Part shown: piece by piece, positions 46,776 through 55,726 of the stretch
Numbering within the stretch: the stretch's first letter is position 1
How the letters are laid out: the number at the start of each line of letters is the position of its first letter
Source of the DNA: Alphaproteobacteria bacterium
Lineage (GTDB): Bacteria; Pseudomonadota; Alphaproteobacteria; CACIAM-22H2
DNA: 64,000 nucleotides
Assembly (NCBI GenBank): GCA_016124335.1
Contig: WGNX01000012.1
Location: forward strand, 62,001-126,000
Reading direction: 5' to 3'
Notes under the pieces: model-generated
The model's input: the letters and a program-made list of their open reading frames with translations, nothing else
Database searches by the model: none
Told to the model about the DNA's origin: nothing
Translations under genes and position numbers: made by a program

Positions 46776-46809
46776 AGTATACCAGAAGGGCCTTCGCGCG
46801 AAAGGCCCT
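46776..46809 (-). promoter_or_regulatory. Hairpin and -10 candidate between pcp and dnaN
   Basis: On the minus strand an 8-bp stem (AGGGCCTT with AAGGCCCT, 46787-46809) is followed by TATACT (46776-46781), a good -10 hexamer about 56 bp before the dnaN ATG. No clear -35 is present. The hairpin could attenuate read-through from dnaA-pcp while the -10 allows independent dnaN transcription. Confidence 0.35.
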
Positions 46810-46838
46810 CGACGCCCGAGGGACCGCGAAAAAACGCC

Positions 46839-47483
46839 CTATTTCAAAGCTTTGCGCGCGGCCTCGGCGAGCACCACGCGCACCGCCGCAAGCTGCAGGC
46901 GAAGCCCCATCGAGGCGCAATTCTCAGGCCCCGAAAGGGCGCCGCGCCGAAGCTCCTCGGCGACCATTTCCGGCGTCGCGGGCAGATGCACGAAGCCGAA
47001 CGGCCGCTTGCCGGCGATGCCTGCGAGATGCCAAAGCGCGGCATTGCACAGATAGAGCCCGGCATCGTCCGACAGACGGGCGGGAATGCCCGCGGCGATG
47101 AGCCGCTTCAGGATCGCCGCGAAGGGAAGGTTTGCCGCCTTCGTCGCGGCGGCCCCGCGTTCGATCTTGCCCGTCGGCCGCTTCCCGTCATTGTCCGGAT
47201 AGGGAAACTTGAGACCGTTCCGCGCGACACGCTCGATGCGCACGCAGGTCTCGCCGGCGGCAAGGCCCAGCGACACGATCGCGGCCGGCTCGGTATCCGC
47301 GATCGCGGCAGCAAGCACATCGGCGATCTTGGCAATCGACACCGGAAGCACGCGCGCGACCACGCGGCACGGACCGAACCATTCGCCGTCGAGCCGCTCG
47401 GCCAGCGACTGCGTTGGATTGGTCTTGTGCGGCCCGAAACGCTCGAAGCCGGTCAAAAGGAGACGCGGCGCGCGCGCGCCCAT
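46839..47483 (-). CDS. pcp: Pyroglutamyl peptidase (pyrrolidone-carboxylate peptidase)
   Basis: A 214-aa cysteine peptidase of family C15 that removes N-terminal pyroglutamate. The start LLLTGFERFGPHKTNPTQ is typical. The catalytic triad is Glu84 (VRIERVARN), Cys146 (AGLYLCNAALWH) and His166 (FGFVHLPATPE). Its ATG overlaps the dnaA stop by 4 bp (ATGA), so it is translationally coupled to the replication initiator, an unusual position for this gene. dnaN begins 119 bp further on. Confidence 0.88.
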   Translation of the reverse strand: MGARAPRLLLTGFERFGPHKTNPTQSLAERLDGEWFGPCRVVARVLPVSIAKIADVLAAAIADTEPAAIVSLGLAAGETCVRIERVARNGLKFPYPDNDGKRPTGKIERGAAATKAANLPFAAILKRLIAAGIPARLSDDAGLYLCNAALWHLAGIAGKRPFGFVHLPATPEMVAEELRRGALSGPENCASMGLRLQLAAVRVVLAEAARKALK

Positions 47484-48907
47484 CAGGCTTCGAGCATGCG
47501 GCGCAGCAGCTCGACATCCTCGCTGAACGCCGCGTCGGCCGCGCGCAGCTCGTCGATCTTCCGCACGGCATGCATCACGGTCGTGTGGTCGCGACCGCCG
47601 AACTTGCGCCCGATCTCGGGCAGCGAACGGCTGGTGAGCTGCTTTGCGAGGTACATCGCCACCTGGCGCGGCCGCGCGACCTGCCGGGCCCGGCGGGGCG
47701 AGTGCATGTCGGCAAGCCGGATCGCGAAATGCTCGGCGACCTTCTTCTGGATTTCCTCAATCGTCACGCGGCGATCGGATGCGCGCAGCAGGTCGTGCAG
47801 GACTTCCTGCGCGCCTTCGAGGCTGATCGGGCGGCCCACCAGCGTCGAGTGCGCGACGATGCGGTTGAGAGCGCCCTCCAGCTCGCGCACGTTGGCGACG
47901 ATCTTGTGGGCCAGGAATTCCAGCACCTTGGGCGGCATGGCCACGCCAAGCTTCTCGGCCTTCGACTGGAGAATGCCCAGACGAAGCTCGTAGGTCGTCG
48001 GGTGGATGTCGGCGACAAGGCCCCAGCCGAGGCGCGAGCGCACGCGGTCTTCGAGGCCTTCCAGATCGGCCGGGCTCTTGTCGGCCGACAGCACGATCTG
48101 CTTGTTCTGGTCCACCAGCGCGTTGAAGGTATGGAAGAACTCTTCCTGCGTGGCGTCCTTGCCGGAAATGAACTGCACGTCGTCGACGAGCAGAACGTCC
48201 ACCGAGCGGAACTGCTCCTTGAAGGACATCGTGTCCTTGAAACGCATCGCGCGGATGAACTGGTACATGAACTTCTCGGCCGACAGGTACACCACGCGGC
48301 GCTGCGGATGGCGCTTGCGGATGTGCCAGGCGATCGCATGCATCAGGTGGGTCTTGCCAAGCCCGACACCACCGTAAAGGAACAGCGGATTGAACGGCAC
48401 CTTCGCTTCTTCCGCCACGCGGCGCGCGGCAGCGAGCGCGAATTCGTTCGACTTGCCCTGCACGAAGGTCTGGAAGGTGAAACGCGGATCGAGCGGCGCG
48501 CCGAAATCCTCGTTCTCCTCGCCCCCGCGCGAGATGGCGGGAGCAGTTGCCGAAACCGCCGCGCGCAGGCCCGTGGCCGTGGCCATCGGGCGCATCGGGG
48601 TGCCGCCATGCGAAGCCGGCTGGGGTGCCGGCACGCCGGCAGCTGCCTGCACGACGATTTCGACCGTGCGCACGAGCTTGTTTTCCGCGCGCCACAGCGT
48701 CTTGATCCGGTCGGAATAGTGCTGGCGCACCCAGTCCTGCATGAAGCGCGTGGGAACGGCGATGCGCACCGTGCCGTCCTCGACCGAAACGAGGGTCAGG
48801 GGCTTGAGCCAGCTCTTGTAGGCCGCTTCGCCGAATTCGCCCTTGAGGCGGGCGCGCACGCGCACCCACTGGGCTTCGAGGGAGGGACCGAATTCCTGTG
48901 AACGCAT
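47483..48907 (-). CDS. dnaA: Chromosomal replication initiator protein DnaA
   Basis: A 474-aa AAA+ initiator that binds DnaA boxes and opens the origin. Domain I is at residues 1-80, followed by a variable Ala/Gly-rich linker. Domain III has Walker A LYGGVGLGKTHLMHA near 177-191 and Walker B LLVDDVQFISGK. Domain IV ends with the DNA-binding signature GGRDHTTVMHAVRKI. ATG 48907 has GGAG upstream; the longer upstream frame reads through the rhodanese gene. It lies six bases after the rhodanese stop and overlaps pcp by 4 bp. Confidence 0.97.
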   Translation of the reverse strand: MRSQEFGPSLEAQWVRVRARLKGEFGEAAYKSWLKPLTLVSVEDGTVRIAVPTRFMQDWVRQHYSDRIKTLWRAENKLVRTVEIVVQAAAGVPAPQPASHGGTPMRPMATATGLRAAVSATAPAISRGGEENEDFGAPLDPRFTFQTFVQGKSNEFALAAARRVAEEAKVPFNPLFLYGGVGLGKTHLMHAIAWHIRKRHPQRRVVYLSAEKFMYQFIRAMRFKDTMSFKEQFRSVDVLLVDDVQFISGKDATQEEFFHTFNALVDQNKQIVLSADKSPADLEGLEDRVRSRLGWGLVADIHPTTYELRLGILQSKAEKLGVAMPPKVLEFLAHKIVANVRELEGALNRIVAHSTLVGRPISLEGAQEVLHDLLRASDRRVTIEEIQKKVAEHFAIRLADMHSPRRARQVARPRQVAMYLAKQLTSRSLPEIGRKFGGRDHTTVMHAVRKIDELRAADAAFSEDVELLRRMLEA

Positions 48908-48912
48908 GCCGA

Positions 48913-49386
48913 TCACTCCTGCGTCCACGGAAGACCGGCGGCTTTCCAGCCGCCCGAACGGCCGCGATGCCCGTCGGCATCGCGATCGCCCTCGAAACCG
49001 CCGGAAAGGTTGTACGCCCTGCGGAAGCCCTGCGCTGTCAGCGCCATGGCCGCGGAGCGCGAACGACCGCCCGACCGGCAGATGAAGATCGCCGGTGCCG
49101 CCGGGTCGACCGCACCGGAAACGGCAGCCGCGAAATCCGAATTGGGCACCATCAGCGCGCGGCCATCGCCGACCGCGGCATAGTTCTGCCAGGAAACGAA
49201 CAAGGGCGCCTTGCCGAGCTTGCCCAGATCCGGAACGCCGACGAACGTCCACTCCGCGCGCGAACGCACGTCGATCAGGACCGCCGTCTTGTCTGCCGCC
49301 AGCATGTCCCAGGCCGCGCGCGCATCAATATCGCCCGCGTACCCGGCATCCGACCCCGTTTCCGACTTTTTCGCCGCCTCAGCCAT
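48913..49386 (-). CDS. Rhodanese-like domain protein
   Basis: About 157 residues with a single rhodanese domain (AVLIDVRSRAEW and the active-site loop FICRSGGRSRS, with the catalytic Cys present). It would handle persulfide sulfur or act as a cysteine-based phosphatase-like domain in the cytoplasm. ATG 49386 (MAEAAKK) is used; ATG 49416 and GTG 49419 are alternatives that add 10-11 residues. It is directly upstream of dnaA on the same strand with a six-base gap, so the two probably share a transcript. A link to replication control is not established. Confidence 0.85.
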   Translation of the reverse strand: MAEAAKKSETGSDAGYAGDIDARAAWDMLAADKTAVLIDVRSRAEWTFVGVPDLGKLGKAPLFVSWQNYAAVGDGRALMVPNSDFAAAVSGAVDPAAPAIFICRSGGRSRSAAMALTAQGFRRAYNLSGGFEGDRDADGHRGRSGGWKAAGLPWTQE

Positions 49387-49419
49387 CGTCCCGAACCGTC
49401 CCGTCTTTTCCGGCATCAC

Positions 49420-50311
49420 CCTGAAGGTGCTGCCGTCCCCGCCTCACACATCCGCACGTCGCATCGCGCGGCCGGCTTTCTCGCTTAAGAGAAGCGGCAA
49501 CGCAAGGCGGGCATGCGGGCCCGCCGCCGAACGATCAACTCGACGAGGAGCGGATCGCGACGCGTCGGGAAGCGGGACGGGCGGGAGCGGCGCGACGGCG
49601 GCATATCGGCTGCGTCGCGCCATGGGGATTGATGGAGGAATTCACTTTCGGAAACCCCTGTTCCTTTGTCTGGTCGGATCCAGACTTGTTGTCATGGCGC
49701 AGCCCGCGCGAAATGGCGCGACGGACTGCGTAACGTTCTTGATGGTCCGGCATGTCGTTGCGGCGATGGCGAAGGGAATGTTCCGAACGGCGTCGCATCT
49801 CGTCTTCCCGCTCCGCTTCTGCCTGCAAGTCCGTACCGAACCCTGATGGGCGATCCGGATTTTGCATCCGGATTTTCGGTCGCTCCGCCTTCGCAAGATC
49901 GCTTCTTCGCTCGGATGCGCAACCCAAGTCGAAGGTTGCGCGTGAAGAAACAGTGTCGTTCGTCGGCGGTCCGACAGGCGAACTAAATCACGACGCCCAC
50001 GGACTCGCAACAGGTCCGAATTGCGAACGCGCGAATCAATCGTGCTGTGTCCTTCATGCGACTCAGCACACGAAGAAAAATATCGAATGCATGCGTATTA
50101 AATTGCGCGCGACGAAACGCGCACACGACGCACGCGGAGATTCAATGACTTGCGCCGCGATGCGTGCATGCTTGTGCAAGCGCGCCGTCGTTTCGCGCAC
50201 GCGAAGATTCTCATTCGGCCGGAAATGCAAGCGCCGTCTTCGGCTATTCGCGAAGACGGCGCTTGGATCTGGAAGATATTCGCCGCGCGAGGAACACGCG
50301 CGGACGAGCGA
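49420..50311. other. Large intergenic region upstream of the rhodanese-dnaA genes
   Basis: About 890 bp without a convincing gene. Several ORFs run through it on both strands but have atypical composition and no homology that I recognise. It contains a tandem direct repeat ATCCGGATTTT at 49853-49863 and 49866-49876, and a hairpin GCGCAACC/GGTTGCGC at 49917-49941. An A/T-rich block lies at 50083-50103, and the rpsT hairpin is near 50228. I find no TTATCCACA-type DnaA box, so a replication origin here is possible by position but not shown. Confidence 0.45.
50228..50265 (-). terminator. Strong hairpin downstream of rpsT
   Basis: A perfect 15-bp inverted repeat (CAAGCGCCGTCTTCG, 8-base loop, CGAAGACGGCGCTTG) begins 47 bp after the rpsT stop. 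It is likely the terminator of the rpsT transcript, although no U-run follows. Confidence 0.6.
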
Positions 50312-50578
50312 TCAGGCCTTGATCGCCTTGATGCGCGCGGACAGGCGCGAGATCTTGCGTGACACGGTGTTCTTGTGCACCACGCCGACCTTCGCGGTGC
50401 GCATCAGGATCGGCTGCGCGGCCTTGAGGGCTGCGGCGGCAGCGGTCTTGTCGCCGGCGGCGATCGCGTCTTCGACCTTCGCGACATATGAACGCATGCG
50501 GCTGATGCGCGTGCGGTTGACTTCCGTGCGGCGCAGCGTCTGGCGCGCGGCCTTCTTTGCGGACTTGGTATTGGCCAT
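50312..50578 (-). CDS. rpsT: 30S ribosomal protein S20
   Basis: An 88-aa basic protein that binds 16S rRNA. The N-terminus [20 protein letters not shown], the middle [20 protein letters not shown] and the C-terminal [20 protein letters not shown] are unmistakable. As in many alphaproteobacteria it is encoded next to the dnaA region. It follows enoyl-CoA hydratase by about 110 bp, where GC-rich hairpins may separate the two transcripts. Confidence 0.97.
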   Translation of the reverse strand: MANTKSAKKAARQTLRRTEVNRTRISRMRSYVAKVEDAIAAGDKTAAAAALKAAQPILMRTAKVGVVHKNTVSRKISRLSARIKAIKA

Positions 50579-50688
50579 CGTTTTCCGTCTTCCGAATTGG
50601 GTTTTCCGGGCGCGCGGCTGCCGCGCGGCCCTCGATTGAAAGGCGGCGGGTTATAGCCCCGCCGACCGGGCCCGTCAACAGGCCGGGA

Positions 50689-51465
50689 TTAGCGGTTTTT
50701 CCAGGCCGGCGGGCGCTTCTCGACGAAGGCCGCCATGCCTTCCTTCTGGTCGTCGGTCGCGAAGGTCGAGTGGAAAAGGCGGCGCTCGAAACGTACACCT
50801 TCCGAAAGCGTCGTTTCGTAGGCGCGGTTTACCGCTTCCTTGGCCATCATGACGATCGGGCGGGACAGGGATGCGATTTTCTCGGCCGCCTTGACCGCTT
50901 CGGCCAGAAGCTCGGCCGCCGGCACGACGCGGGAAACGAGACCCGCGCGTTCCGCCTCGGCGGCATCCATCATGCGGCCGGTGAGGCACATTTCCATCGC
51001 CTTCGACTTGCCCACGAAGCGCGTCAGGCGCTGCGTGCCGCCGGAGCCGGGGATCGTGCCGATCGTGATCTCGGGCTGGCCGAACTTCGCGGTATCCGCG
51101 GCGATGATGAAATCGCACATCATCGCGACCTCGCAGCCGCCGCCCAGCGCGAAGCCCGCCACCGCCGCGACGACCGGCTTGCGGCACACGGTAATGCGTT
51201 CCCATCCCTGCGTGATGAAGTCGGCGAGGTAGACGTCCATATAGCTCTTCGACGCCATCTCCTTGATGTCGGCGCCCGCAGCGAAGGCGCGCTCGGAGCC
51301 GGTCAGCACGATGCAGCCGACATTGTCGTCGGCCTCGAAGGCGTCGAGCGCCTTGCCCAGTTCGGCGATCAGCGCTGCGCACAGCGCGTTGAGCGCCTTG
51401 GGCCGGTTCAGCGTGACGATGCCGACCTTGCCCCTGGTTTCGACGAGGATGTTCTCGTAGGCCAT
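50689..51465 (-). CDS. Enoyl-CoA hydratase (crotonase)
   Basis: A 258-aa crotonase-fold enzyme that hydrates trans-2-enoyl-CoA in fatty-acid or amino-acid beta-oxidation. Both catalytic glutamates of short-chain hydratases are present ([15 protein letters not shown] and [20 protein letters not shown]). The oxyanion-hole segment [15 protein letters not shown] is intact. ATG 51465 is preceded by GAGGA; the upstream continuation overlaps a separate gene. Its neighbour upstream is a small exported protein gene 10 bp away. Confidence 0.92.
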   Translation of the reverse strand: MAYENILVETRGKVGIVTLNRPKALNALCAALIAELGKALDAFEADDNVGCIVLTGSERAFAAGADIKEMASKSYMDVYLADFITQGWERITVCRKPVVAAVAGFALGGGCEVAMMCDFIIAADTAKFGQPEITIGTIPGSGGTQRLTRFVGKSKAMEMCLTGRMMDAAEAERAGLVSRVVPAAELLAEAVKAAEKIASLSRPIVMMAKEAVNRAYETTLSEGVRFERRLFHSTFATDDQKEGMAAFVEKRPPAWKNR

Positions 51466-51475
51466 CGCGGTGTCC

Positions 51476-51826
51476 TCACTCGGGTGAAAGGTAGAAGCGG
51501 ACGAGCGTGCGCCCGGATGTCGCAGGCGGGAATTCGATGAGAAGCCGCTCGCCCTCGCGCGCGAAGCGCCCGGCACCCTCCACGCGCCAGCCCAGCTGGG
51601 GCAGCGTGGCGGCATAAAACGCCAGCACGGCCGCCCGCGTGGGCGTGCCCTCGGCCATCGATTCCACGACGCGGCCCTGTGCGGCGTCGAAGACAGCCGG
51701 ATCGCCCGCGCCGGCAAGCCCTTCCATCAGCGGCAGATCGTCGAGCCCGTCGACGAAGGCGTCGGCGGCGACGCACGGCGCCGCAAGGGACAGCAAAATG
51801 AGCAAAGCGAGGGCAAGACGGTGCAT
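51476..51826 (-). CDS. Small exported protein of unknown function
   Basis: A 116-aa protein with a clear signal peptide ([20 protein letters not shown]). The mature part begins [18 protein letters not shown] and includes [19 protein letters not shown] recognise this only as a conserved hypothetical of related bacteria. ATG 51826 has GAGG six bases upstream; two earlier in-frame ATGs (51832, 51838) lack one. It lies between mutM and enoyl-CoA hydratase on the same strand with gaps of 15 bp and 10 bp, so all three are probably co-transcribed. Confidence 0.7.
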   Translation of the reverse strand: MHRLALALLILLSLAAPCVAADAFVDGLDDLPLMEGLAGAGDPAVFDAAQGRVVESMAEGTPTRAAVLAFYAATLPQLGWRVEGAGRFAREGERLLIEFPPATSGRTLVRFYLSPE

Positions 51827-51841
51827 GGCCATCCTCATACG

Positions 51842-52672
51842 TCAGCGCTGGCAGCGCGGACAATAGAAAGTGGAACGGCCCGACTGGACGATGCGCTTGA
51901 CCGTGCCCGCGCAGGCGCGCGTGCGGCACGCCTCGCCCTCGCGCTCGTAGACGCGCCAGCTATGCTGGAACCAGCCAAGCTCGCCCGAAGCCTGCACGTA
52001 GTCGCGCGCTGACGATCCGCCGGCACGGATCGCATCGGAAAGTGTTTCTTTGATGGCCTTGAGGAGTGCGGCGGCCTTTTCGCCGCGGACCGTGCCGGCC
52101 CGGCGCCGGGGCGACAGGCCGCAGCGGTTGAGCGCCTCGCACACATATATGTTGCCCAGCCCCGCGACGTTGCGCTGGTCGAGCAGGGCCGCCTTGAGCG
52201 GCGCCCTGGAACCCTCGAGCGCCGCTTCGAGCGCCTTGGCATCGAAGGCCGGGTCGAGCGGTTCGGGCCCGAGGCCCTTGAAGCGCGGATCCTCGGAAAG
52301 GTCGGCCTCGTCCACCAGATCGACCACACCGAAGCGGCGCGGATCGGTGAAGCGCACATGCGCGCCGTCGTCGGTTTCGAATTCGACATGATCGTGCGGG
52401 CCGGCCGCCGGCACGCCGTCCTTCACCAGCACGAGACGGCCCGACATGCCCAGATGGACGAGAAGGACTGCCGCGCGATCGAGATGGATCACGATCCATT
52501 TCGCGCGCCGTTCGACCGAGCGCACGCGCGCACCCGTCACGCGCTGGACAAATCCTTCCGGAATGGGCGTGCGGATATCCGCGCGGCGCTGGATCACGCG
52601 CGAAAAACGGCGGCCTTCGAGGTGCGGGCGAAGGCCGCGGACGACGGTTTCGACTTCCGGAAGCTCTGGCAT
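51842..52672 (-). CDS. mutM: Formamidopyrimidine-DNA glycosylase
   Basis: A 276-aa base-excision repair glycosylase/AP lyase that removes 8-oxoguanine. The catalytic N-terminus MPELPEVETVVRGL exposes Pro2 after Met removal. The helix-two-turn-helix region is around LLDQRNVAGLGNIYVCEA, and the C-terminal zinc finger has two Cys pairs (CRTRAC with a four-residue gap, and CPRC). The wider first Cys spacing is common in alphaproteobacterial MutM. ATG 52672 is unambiguous; the open frame upstream is antisense to ubiE. It is divergent from ubiE. Confidence 0.95.
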   Translation of the reverse strand: MPELPEVETVVRGLRPHLEGRRFSRVIQRRADIRTPIPEGFVQRVTGARVRSVERRAKWIVIHLDRAAVLLVHLGMSGRLVLVKDGVPAAGPHDHVEFETDDGAHVRFTDPRRFGVVDLVDEADLSEDPRFKGLGPEPLDPAFDAKALEAALEGSRAPLKAALLDQRNVAGLGNIYVCEALNRCGLSPRRRAGTVRGEKAAALLKAIKETLSDAIRAGGSSARDYVQASGELGWFQHSWRVYEREGEACRTRACAGTVKRIVQSGRSTFYCPRCQR

Positions 52673-52738
52673 GGCGGTCGCGAGGCTGCCCCAAGCGCCC
52701 TCCCCTTTTCCAGTGCCGCGCGCTATGGTGCCCGCGCG

Positions 52739-53485
52739 ATGACGCAAGCACCTGACGAGACGACCCATTTCGGCTTCCGCGAAGTGCCCGCCACAGCCAA
52801 GGCCGGGCTGGTGCGCGAGGTTTTCGATTCCGTCGCCGGCCGCTACGACCTGATGAACGACCTGATGTCGATGGGCGTCCACCGCATCTGGAAGGCCGCG
52901 TTCGTGCATCAGGTGGCGCCGCGCGCGGGCGAACGCTTCGTCGATCTGGCCGGGGGTACCGGCGACATCGCCTTCGCGCTGATCGAACGCGGCGCCGACG
53001 TGAGCGTGTGCGATTACAACGAACAGATGGTCCGCCGCGGCCGCCAGCGCGCGACCGACAAGGCGCTGGTGCCCGGCCCCGCCTGGGCGGTGGGCGATGC
53101 GATGGCGCTGCCCTTCGCGCCGGCGAGCATGGACGGCATCACGATCGCCTTCGGGCTTCGCAACGTGACCGATCCGGCAAAGGCGCTTGGCGAGATCCGG
53201 CGCGTGCTGAAACCGGGCGGGCGTTTTCACTGCCTCGAGTTCAGCCGCTTCGCGCTGCCGCTGTTCGACAGGCTCTACGACACCTATTCCTTCGAGGTGC
53301 TGCCGCGCCTCGGCCGGTGGGTGACGGGCGATGCAGACAGCTACCGCTATCTTGCCGAAAGCATCCGCCGCTTCCCGTCGCAGGAAAAGCTCGCCGCGAT
53401 GATGCGCGAGGCCGGTTTCGGCGTGGTGTCTCACCGCAACCTCTCGGGCGGCATTGCCGCGATCCACCGGGGCTGGCGGACCTGA
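52739..53485 (+). CDS. ubiE: Ubiquinone/menaquinone methyltransferase UbiE
   Basis: A 248-aa SAM-dependent C-methyltransferase of ubiquinone synthesis. The SAM-binding motif is FVDLAGGTGDIAFAL, and the UbiE signatures SVAGRYDLMNDLMSMGVHRIW and ITIAFGLRNVTDPAKAL are present (cited within 20 residues each in the protein). It starts 66 bp from the divergent mutM gene. Its stop overlaps the ubiB ATG by one base (TGATG), so two ubiquinone genes are coupled. Confidence 0.95.
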   Translation: MTQAPDETTHFGFREVPATAKAGLVREVFDSVAGRYDLMNDLMSMGVHRIWKAAFVHQVAPRAGERFVDLAGGTGDIAFALIERGADVSVCDYNEQMVRRGRQRATDKALVPGPAWAVGDAMALPFAPASMDGITIAFGLRNVTDPAKALGEIRRVLKPGGRFHCLEFSRFALPLFDRLYDTYSFEVLPRLGRWVTGDADSYRYLAESIRRFPSQEKLAAMMREAGFGVVSHRNLSGGIAAIHRGWRT

Positions 53486-55020
53486 TGCTGTTCCACCTGC
53501 CCGGCCACCTCGTGCGCCTTGCCAAGATCGTGCGCACGCTTGCCGCCTACGACGCGCTGGAAGCCTTCGGGCTGGCCGAGACGCTGCCTTTTGCCGGGCG
53601 CGTCGCCAGGCACCTGCGCCGCCCGGGCCTTCCCGCGCGCCCGGGCGAGCGGCTGGCGCTGGCGCTGGCCGATCTCGGCCCCGGTTTCGTGAAGCTGGGC
53701 CAGGTGCTTTCCACGCGCGCGGATATCGTGGGCGAGGCGGTCGCCGCCGACCTGACCGGCCTGCAGGACAGCCTGCCGCCCTTCGATTTCGCGCACGCGC
53801 GCGCCACGATCGAGAACGAGTTCGGCAAGCCGATCGCGGAACTCTACGCCACGATCGACGAGACGGCGGTGGCCGCCGCTTCCATCGCGCAGGTCCATTT
53901 CGCCACGACGGTCGACGGGCGCGAAGTCGCGGTCAAGGTGCTGCGGCCGGGCGTGGAAAAGGCCTTCGCGCGCGACGTTGACCTGCTCGCGTGGATAGCG
54001 GCGCTTGTCGAACGCTTCGTGCCCAAGGCCCGCCGGCTGAAGCCCGGTGCGGTCGTGGAGAAGCTCGCGCAGACCGTGCGCTTCGAGATGGACCTGCGGC
54101 TCGAGGCCGCCGCGGCCGAGGAACTGGGCGCCAATTTCCCCGACGATCCGGAATTCCGCGTGCCCAAGCCCGACTGGACGCGCACCGGCAAGCGCGTGCT
54201 GACGACCGCGCGCATTTCCGGCATCCCCATCGACGAGCGCGAGCGGCTGATCGCGGCCGGCCACGATCCGCAGGAAATCGTCGCCAAGGCCGCGCGCGCC
54301 TTCTTCCGGCAGGTGTTCCGCGACGGTTTCTTCCACGCCGACATGCACCCCGGAAACATCTTCGTGGCCGAGGACGGCGCGCTGGTGGCCGTCGATTTCG
54401 GCATCATGGGCCGCATCGACAAGCCCACGCGCATCGTGCTGGCCGACATGCTCGCGGGCTTCCTCAACCAGGATTACCGCAAGGTCGCCGAGGTGCATTT
54501 CCGTGCGGGCTTCGTGCCCGCCACGCAGGACATGGGCGCCTTCGCGCAGGCCGCGCGCGCGATCGCCGAACCGATCCTGGGCCTGCCGCTCGAACAGATC
54601 TCGCTGGCCCGCCTGCTCGCCCAGCTCTTCGAGGTGACCGAGCAGTTCCAGATGGAAACGCAGCCCCAGTTGCTGCTGCTCCAGAAATCGATGCTGGTGT
54701 GCGAGGGCGTGGGCCGCAAGCTCGACCCCGACATCAACATGTGGACCCTCGCCCGCCCGCTGATCGAATCGTGGATGATGGAAAACCGCGGGCCGATGGC
54801 GCGCATCGCGACGACCGGGCAGGAGCTTCTCGAGCGCATCGAGGAATTGCCGGCCCTCGTCGCCAATCTCGATCACGCGGCGGCCCTGATCGCGGGCGGC
54901 GGCGTGCGCCTGCATCCAGACACGCTCAAGGCCTTCGGCACCGACCGCGCGCCCGCCCGCTGGCCGTGGGTGCTGGCCGGAGCAGCCGGGGCGGCGTTCC
55001 TTTACCTGCTCTTTCATTGA
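53485..55020 (+). CDS. ubiB: Ubiquinone biosynthesis protein kinase-like UbiB
   Basis: A 511-aa atypical protein-kinase-like ATPase of the ABC1/ADCK family, required for ubiquinone synthesis. The KxGQ motif is in PGFVKLGQVLSTRADI, and the Ala-rich loop is in AVAAASIAQVHFAT. The ATP-binding lysine is in EVAVKVLRPG, the catalytic region is FFHADMHPGNIF, and the DFG equivalent is VAVDFGIMGRI. A C-terminal hydrophobic segment (VLAGAAGAAFLYLLF) anchors it to the inner membrane. It is coupled to ubiE. Confidence 0.96.
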   Translation: MLFHLPGHLVRLAKIVRTLAAYDALEAFGLAETLPFAGRVARHLRRPGLPARPGERLALALADLGPGFVKLGQVLSTRADIVGEAVAADLTGLQDSLPPFDFAHARATIENEFGKPIAELYATIDETAVAAASIAQVHFATTVDGREVAVKVLRPGVEKAFARDVDLLAWIAALVERFVPKARRLKPGAVVEKLAQTVRFEMDLRLEAAAAEELGANFPDDPEFRVPKPDWTRTGKRVLTTARISGIPIDERERLIAAGHDPQEIVAKAARAFFRQVFRDGFFHADMHPGNIFVAEDGALVAVDFGIMGRIDKPTRIVLADMLAGFLNQDYRKVAEVHFRAGFVPATQDMGAFAQAARAIAEPILGLPLEQISLARLLAQLFEVTEQFQMETQPQLLLLQKSMLVCEGVGRKLDPDINMWTLARPLIESWMMENRGPMARIATTGQELLERIEELPALVANLDHAAALIAGGGVRLHPDTLKAFGTDRAPARWPWVLAGAAGAAFLYLLFH

Positions 55021-55291
55021 CGCGCCCGACGGGCGACAACAGGCGACGGTCGCCTTCCAACCGCTTGATATGACAGGGAGGTAACCTGTCGCCGCGGAAG
55101 TTCTGTCTTGTCGTCATTGGAACCGGAATGCATTTGCCCACCTTTTTTCAATAATTTTTCCTATATATGATATTATAGGATTTTATACAAGTCCGGATTT
55201 CGCACCGGAATCCTCCGATTGTAGGCCTTCCAATATTAGAAAATTCTGATTTTATCGCCATCCCTTTCCTGCGACGGAGAAACGACGCCCC
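55021..55291 (+). promoter_or_regulatory. A/T-rich control region before the YeeE/YedE genes
   Basis: About 270 bp, far more A/T-rich than the surroundings. A near-palindrome at 55159-55180 (TCCTATA, 8 bases, TATAGGA) and a second inverted repeat at 55236-55249 (TTAGAA-AA-TTCTGA) are good operator candidates. Persulfide-sensing ArsR repressors (BigR/SqrR) commonly control such transporters, but I cannot confirm the binding motif, and no such regulator is encoded here. Confidence 0.45.
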
Positions 55292-55717
55292 ATGATTTCC
55301 GATTTCCATCCGATCCCCGCCCTTGTCGGCGGCGCGATGATCGGCCTTGCGAGCGTGATGCTGATGGCCTTCGCCGGGCGCATCGCGGGCACCAGCGGCA
55401 TCGCGCAGCGCCTTTTCCCGCCTTATGTCGACAACGTGATGCCCGGCCGCATCGCCTATCTCGCAGGCCTCATCGCGGCACCGGGGGCCATGATGCTTGC
55501 CGGTCTTGCCAAATCGGGCCCGCAGATCGACGCCGGCCTGCCGCTTCTGCTGTTTGCCGGCGCGCTCGTCGGCTTCGGCTCGGTCTGGGGCAATGGCTGC
55601 ACGTCGGGCCACGGCGTTTGCGGCATTGCGCGTCTTTCGATCCGTTCGTTCGCGGCCGCCGGCACCTTCACTGCCGCCGCGATGGTGTCGACCTACATCG
55701 TCCGCCACGTTCTCTAG
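55292..55717 (+). CDS. YeeE/YedE-type sulfur-compound transporter, first half
   Basis: A 141-aa membrane protein with four hydrophobic segments and the motif VWGNGCTSGHGVCGIARLS, whose cysteines are typical of YeeE/YedE (PmpA-like) thiosulfate or sulfur transporters. In many bacteria this family is split into two adjacent small genes, as here. The partner gene starts 9 bp after its stop. It likely imports reduced sulfur across the inner membrane. It sits downstream of an A/T-rich region with inverted repeats that probably controls it. Confidence 0.85.
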   Translation: MISDFHPIPALVGGAMIGLASVMLMAFAGRIAGTSGIAQRLFPPYVDNVMPGRIAYLAGLIAAPGAMMLAGLAKSGPQIDAGLPLLLFAGALVGFGSVWGNGCTSGHGVCGIARLSIRSFAAAGTFTAAAMVSTYIVRHVL

Positions 55718-55726
55718 GAGTTTTCG

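Noticed and set aside
49853..49876. A CRISPR-like or iteron-like direct repeat
   Set aside because: Only two copies of 11 bp separated by two bases; too few for a CRISPR array or a convincing iteron set.
49752..50639. A 295-codon plus-strand open frame covering the region upstream of rpsT
   Set aside because: It runs antisense through rpsT, has an Arg/Ala/Ser-rich composition and no ribosome-binding site, so it is a shadow frame rather than a gene.
55082..55105. A second GTAACC element as a possible SigF-type promoter
   Set aside because: No CGAA follows at the required 16-base distance.
53431..55148. Long minus-strand open frames opposite ubiB
   Set aside because: They mirror ubiB codon structure and lack motifs; ubiB has complete catalytic motifs on the other strand.
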